Shown piece after piece: positions 45,791 to 64,000 of a DNA stretch of 64,000 nt (its first letter is position 1; each line of letters opens with the position of its first letter). The position numbers were made by a program, and so were the translations under genes. This DNA is from Symbiodinium natans (Eukaryota; Sar; Dinophyceae; Suessiales; Symbiodiniaceae). The stretch spans positions 61,001 to 125,000 of the forward strand of contig CAJNDS010000266.1 of NCBI GenBank assembly GCA_905221605.1, given 5' to 3'. A model generated the notes under the pieces. It did no database searches. It saw only the letters and a program-made list of their open reading frames with translations, and was not told the origin of the DNA.

Positions 45791-46109
45791 ACCTCCGAGT
45801 AGGATTCGTTATGAAATTCATTGCATGTGCGTGTGCCGGTAGTGCCAGTAGTGCCAGAGGTGTACAGGACGCGCGCTCATCATGGGATGGCACGTGAAAG
45901 GTGCAGCACGCCAGCGTTGGGAGGCACCCGGGGATGGACGGAGGCTGCAAGGTGACAGCGCCACCTCGAGATCGGAAAACCTGGATTCAAAAAAACCCTA
46001 GCTGAACTCCGAGAGCCTGTAAAGACCTTGTAAACACCGTAAGAATCTGCTCCCCCTACTCCCCGAACCCTTAACATATCATCTCACAATGAAAGGAGTT
46101 GACTCGTAG

Positions 46110-46589
46110 CGGTCCGAGTCCTCGAGTCCTCGTGCGAGTACGCAGCTCAAGGGTGGGGTCGCCGTGTGGCAGGAAGACCTCGTCAGAAGCCCAGAGGCGG
46201 TCAAAGGAGAGAGCTAATCAAGGTTTGGGGGGGGCCTTTCTGGGGGGCTTGAGGCTCTTGAGGCTTAAGAGCTGTTTAGAGTTGTGTGGTTGTGTTGAGC
46301 TGCAGGGGGGGGGGGGGGGGGGGGACTTCTGTTGGTGTCGCCAAGTTTCTTTGGCTTGATTGCGAGGGATTCCCCTAAGCTGCCCTAAATCCCTCGTCAT
46401 CAGCTGCCGATGCTACAGCCCTGTGTCGAAAAGACCCAAACGTCCCAGGGCGAAATGGCTCGGCGAGCGCGAAGCCGGAGGGCGCAGCTTGCGCTGGTTG
46501 CTGTCGCAGCTGTCCGGGGCTCGGCTTTTAGTTTTGAGCCGGGTCTTGGCGACCAGGAGAGGTCCGAGTCGGTCCCCAAGTGGGTCTAG
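46110..46589 (+). CDS. exon-like segments with an overlapping signal-peptide-like frame
   Basis: 46110-46206 reads ESSSPRASTQLKGGVAVWQE and can splice at a GA donor to 46404 onward (ADATALCRKDPNVPGRNGSA) in frame; the intron holds the poly-G tract at 46306-46324. In another frame ATG 46455 begins MARRARSRRAQLALVAVAAV and continues RGSAFSFEPG, which looks like a signal peptide with a cleavage region, ending at TAG 46587-46589. Only one frame can be real over the overlap. The signal-peptide frame would be a candidate first exon for the organelle-targeted chaperonin downstream, but no joining exon was found. Confidence 0.4.
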
Positions 46590-47550
46590 AAGGTGTTCCG
46601 CGTGGTCTTTGTTTCTTGGTAAAGCTCGATTTCGCCCCGAAGCCATTAAGGTGCAGAATCTTCAAAGCACGTGCGCTGCATTGCTGTCTGGAGGGTCTAC
46701 TGTTGGGCTTCCGGAAAGCGAAGCCCGACAGGCGCCCACCCTGGCTTGACCGGCTTAACCTGAGGCTGTGGCCAGCTGGCAGTCGAGTTTCGTCTTTGCA
46801 GGCCAAGCTCTTCCCGGGTTAAGGAGGTCCTGTGAGGTTAGGGTAGGGTAGGGTCCCACAAGGTGGCCGGAGCCATTTCCTTCCCCTCAACCTGAAGCCC
46901 CTAGACCCCCGAGGCTCTAGCCAAACGGTCTCAAGCCATCCCCGCGGCCTGTGCTCTCTCGACCAGGCCAGCCAGCGTTGCAGGCTTCCCGAGAGCCAAG
47001 TGTCTCGAGAGAGGCCCGTTCCAGTTGTCTTGCCCCAAGTTGAATCGGCAGGGGCGTTATAGCACAGATAAGTTTTAGCTTTGCTGACATCATCTGTGTT
47101 AACCTTACTCAACTTGTTGCTACGTGAGTGCTTGCTTGTCGTTACAGTACCATTATATTTCTAGTTACATGTTTGCTGATGCTGAGGAGCCGGGCATGGT
47201 ACGCATTGTAGAACATCCCAGTTTCTGGCAACCGGGTGCTTTTGCTGCTAAAGTTTTTGCTACTCGTAGTTGCTACAGTTTTGTGCTGTCGACGTCTTGG
47301 GGTGCCAATCCGGGAATGTGTGGAGGAGTTGAAAGCAGAAATGCTATCAGATACTCATACAGGCGGCCAAGAAGATCTCCTTCAGGGAAGCTGGACAACA
47401 GAAGCGCCACGGCAGCATTTCTATCGTGTCGCCTGTGCGATGTACCGCGTTCCATCCCGGACAACGTTTCAGGATAAACGTGATTAAACGTGGTTAGAAG
47501 CAAAGGAAGAACAAGTTCATGCATTCTAGCGGGCAGACCCATTCGCTCAG
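46590..47550 (+). other. region upstream of the chaperonin core; possible membrane ORF
   Basis: At 47236-47489 a frame opens with a hydrophobic stretch (LLLLKFLLLVVATVLCC), followed by IRECVEELKAEMLSD and a basic end before TGA. It could be a one-TM protein or an exon. The N-terminal part of CPN60 should lie here or further upstream but was not identified. GTTAGGGTAGGG words lie at 46836-46852. Confidence 0.35.
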
Positions 47551-62665
<15,115 letters not shown>

Positions 62666-63566
62666 ATTTTGTTCGGTGGCTCGTGACGGGAGCAGAGTAG
62701 ATGAACTCATTCTGCATCCGCTGAGGTACTGATTTCCTGATTCCAGCGGAACCATGGAAGGTGTAGTCGCTATAGTCGAATCGGGGTTTTGCATATAGGA
62801 GTCTATGGCCTGTTTCCCCGCCAACCTCTAGAAGCATGTGCAGTGCACATGCGTCCGCTCGATGCGTGTCGATGCTTGAAGTTCTGACCCCTGCTGTTGC
62901 GTCAAATGCGTACTGGCCAGGGAGAAGTTTTGTTTCATGTGAAGGCAGAAGACGAGATTGGAAACGATTGCGCAACTTACCGTAGAGGCCTTCGTCTTCT
63001 GCCTTGCCACAGATCTTTGGCTGTCCTCATGCCTGCCGATTTGACATCCCAAGAGTTGATGCACAGTCATGACACAGTTAAACACATGAGCGCTTCTGTT
63101 GTTCGGATGTCTCTGCGGCAGATGTCAGCAGACATATTCAGCATATTCATGACCCAAAGACTCTTAACCAGCCGCTTTTTGGTCACCAAGATGCAGTTTG
63201 CGGCAAAACTACGTGCCAAGACCAGGCGATCCAGACCATTAAGATTATTGAGCCCAGGCCATAAACCGCATATAAACCACGCAGTATTTGTACACCCGCA
63301 CAACTCCCGGCGTCTTTCTCTTGCTGATGGGGCTTAATAAGGTCGATACTGTGCGGTGAGCGGGAAACACGAGACCAGAAGAACCGAAGAGCTCTCATAC
63401 CGCTTTGTGGCCCAAGCTAGGTTTCCTAATGCAGCTGCTGATGGATCGAGCCACTCTGCCAGAAGGGCCGCAGGTAGCAGAACAAGAAGTTGCGCAATCA
63501 GCAAGCAAACGCATGTAGAGCACGTGGAATCCCAAAGCCATGTTCTGAGAACTGTGTTACAGGATC
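62666..63566. other. intergenic DNA between CPN60 and the TPR gene
   Basis: No defended gene. A 146-codon plus frame (62897-63337) and several minus frames overlap without motif. Confidence 0.45.
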
Positions 63567-64000
63567 ATGGCAGCTGCTACTACGGTTGATTGGGACGCGG
63601 TCTTCTCCTCGGACACCGAGGATGAGGCCGCTGGACGTGCCAAGGTCGAGAAGAAAATGGGCTTGGCAAGGCAGCAGAAGGAGAGCGGGAACTCTTCGGC
63701 CGTGTTTGGAAAATTTTGTGTGAGTTGTATCGTGTTTAGGAGCCATTCCGCAAGAAAGCTCCGCTCTGGCCCTGAGAAGCATACCATCTTCAGTGCCCCA
63801 AATAGAGAGAAGCATCCCCTGGCCCTTAACTTCTGAAGAACCCCCAGAAAGGCACCCCCCCCCCCTTTATTATGGGACCTCAGTCCAGGAATGCCATGAT
63901 GAAGGCAGGAAAGGTTACCGAGGCAGAGGCCCTTTACCGGAAATCTCTCTCTGCCATCTGGGCACTTTACCGCCAAAGGAAGGATGCCGATGCAGTGGCA
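63567..64000 (+). CDS. TPR-domain protein, 3' partial
   Basis: ATG 63567 begins AAATTVDWDAVFSSDTEDEA, an acidic N-terminus, then VEKKMGLARQQKESG. Exon 1 ends at 63688 with donor GAACTC, and exon 2 starts at 63899 after CCAG. The join restores KESGNAMMKAGKVTEAEALY, then RKSLSAIWALY, the first TPR helix pair (G-N-x-x-x-K-x-G-K-x-x-E-A-x-x-x-Y). The intron is a 210-nt GA-AG intron containing a C run at about 63857-63866. The frame is open at the window end. TPR proteins of this shape are often Hsp90/Hsp70 co-chaperones, but that is not shown. Confidence 0.7.

Overview
The window looks like nuclear DNA of a dinoflagellate. Genes are broken into many small exons. Where protein homology fixes the exon edges, introns usually start with GC or GA rather than GT, and almost always end AG followed by G. 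A plastid-type ascorbate peroxidase is tandemly duplicated, degenerate TTTAGGG-like motifs are scattered through the non-coding DNA, and microsatellites and poly-G/poly-C tracts are frequent. No bacterial operon, CRISPR, rRNA or tRNA signal was seen. The species cannot be named from the sequence.

Layout. 0-1 kb: 3' part of an AIG1/Toc34-like GTPase. 1-18 kb: mostly non-coding DNA with isolated exon-like segments of unknown genes, including a His/Gly-rich ORF and a small two-exon gene with a 38-nt intron. 18.2-22.1 kb: two head-to-tail ascorbate peroxidase genes, each with five exons and a 55-nt poly-G tract in intron 2, only 75 nt apart. 22-27 kb: weak exons. 27.0-30.5 kb: an ER-type DnaJ (ERdj3/Scj1-like) with its HPD motif. 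31.6-36.0 kb: exons with two cyclic-nucleotide-binding domains. 36.2-37.4 kb: a 219-bp tandem repeat. 37.5-47 kb: many unrecognised exons, including a few on the minus strand. 47.5-62.7 kb: an almost complete group I chaperonin 60 gene in more than 25 exons. Its 7.5-kb GC-AG intron (52766-60272) contains a WD40-repeat gene on the same strand. 63.6 kb to the end: 5' end of a TPR protein.

Function. The recognisable genes are housekeeping or stress genes: plastid H2O2 removal (APX), organellar and ER folding (CPN60, DnaJ), cyclic-nucleotide sensing, and WD40/TPR scaffolds. All of these lie on the plus strand, as expected for the unidirectional gene clusters described in dinoflagellates. They do not form one pathway. 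Exon coordinates of CPN60, APX and DnaJ were derived by keeping frame and family length, so they are strong inferences. Exons called only from open frame and composition have low confidence, and some will prove wrong.
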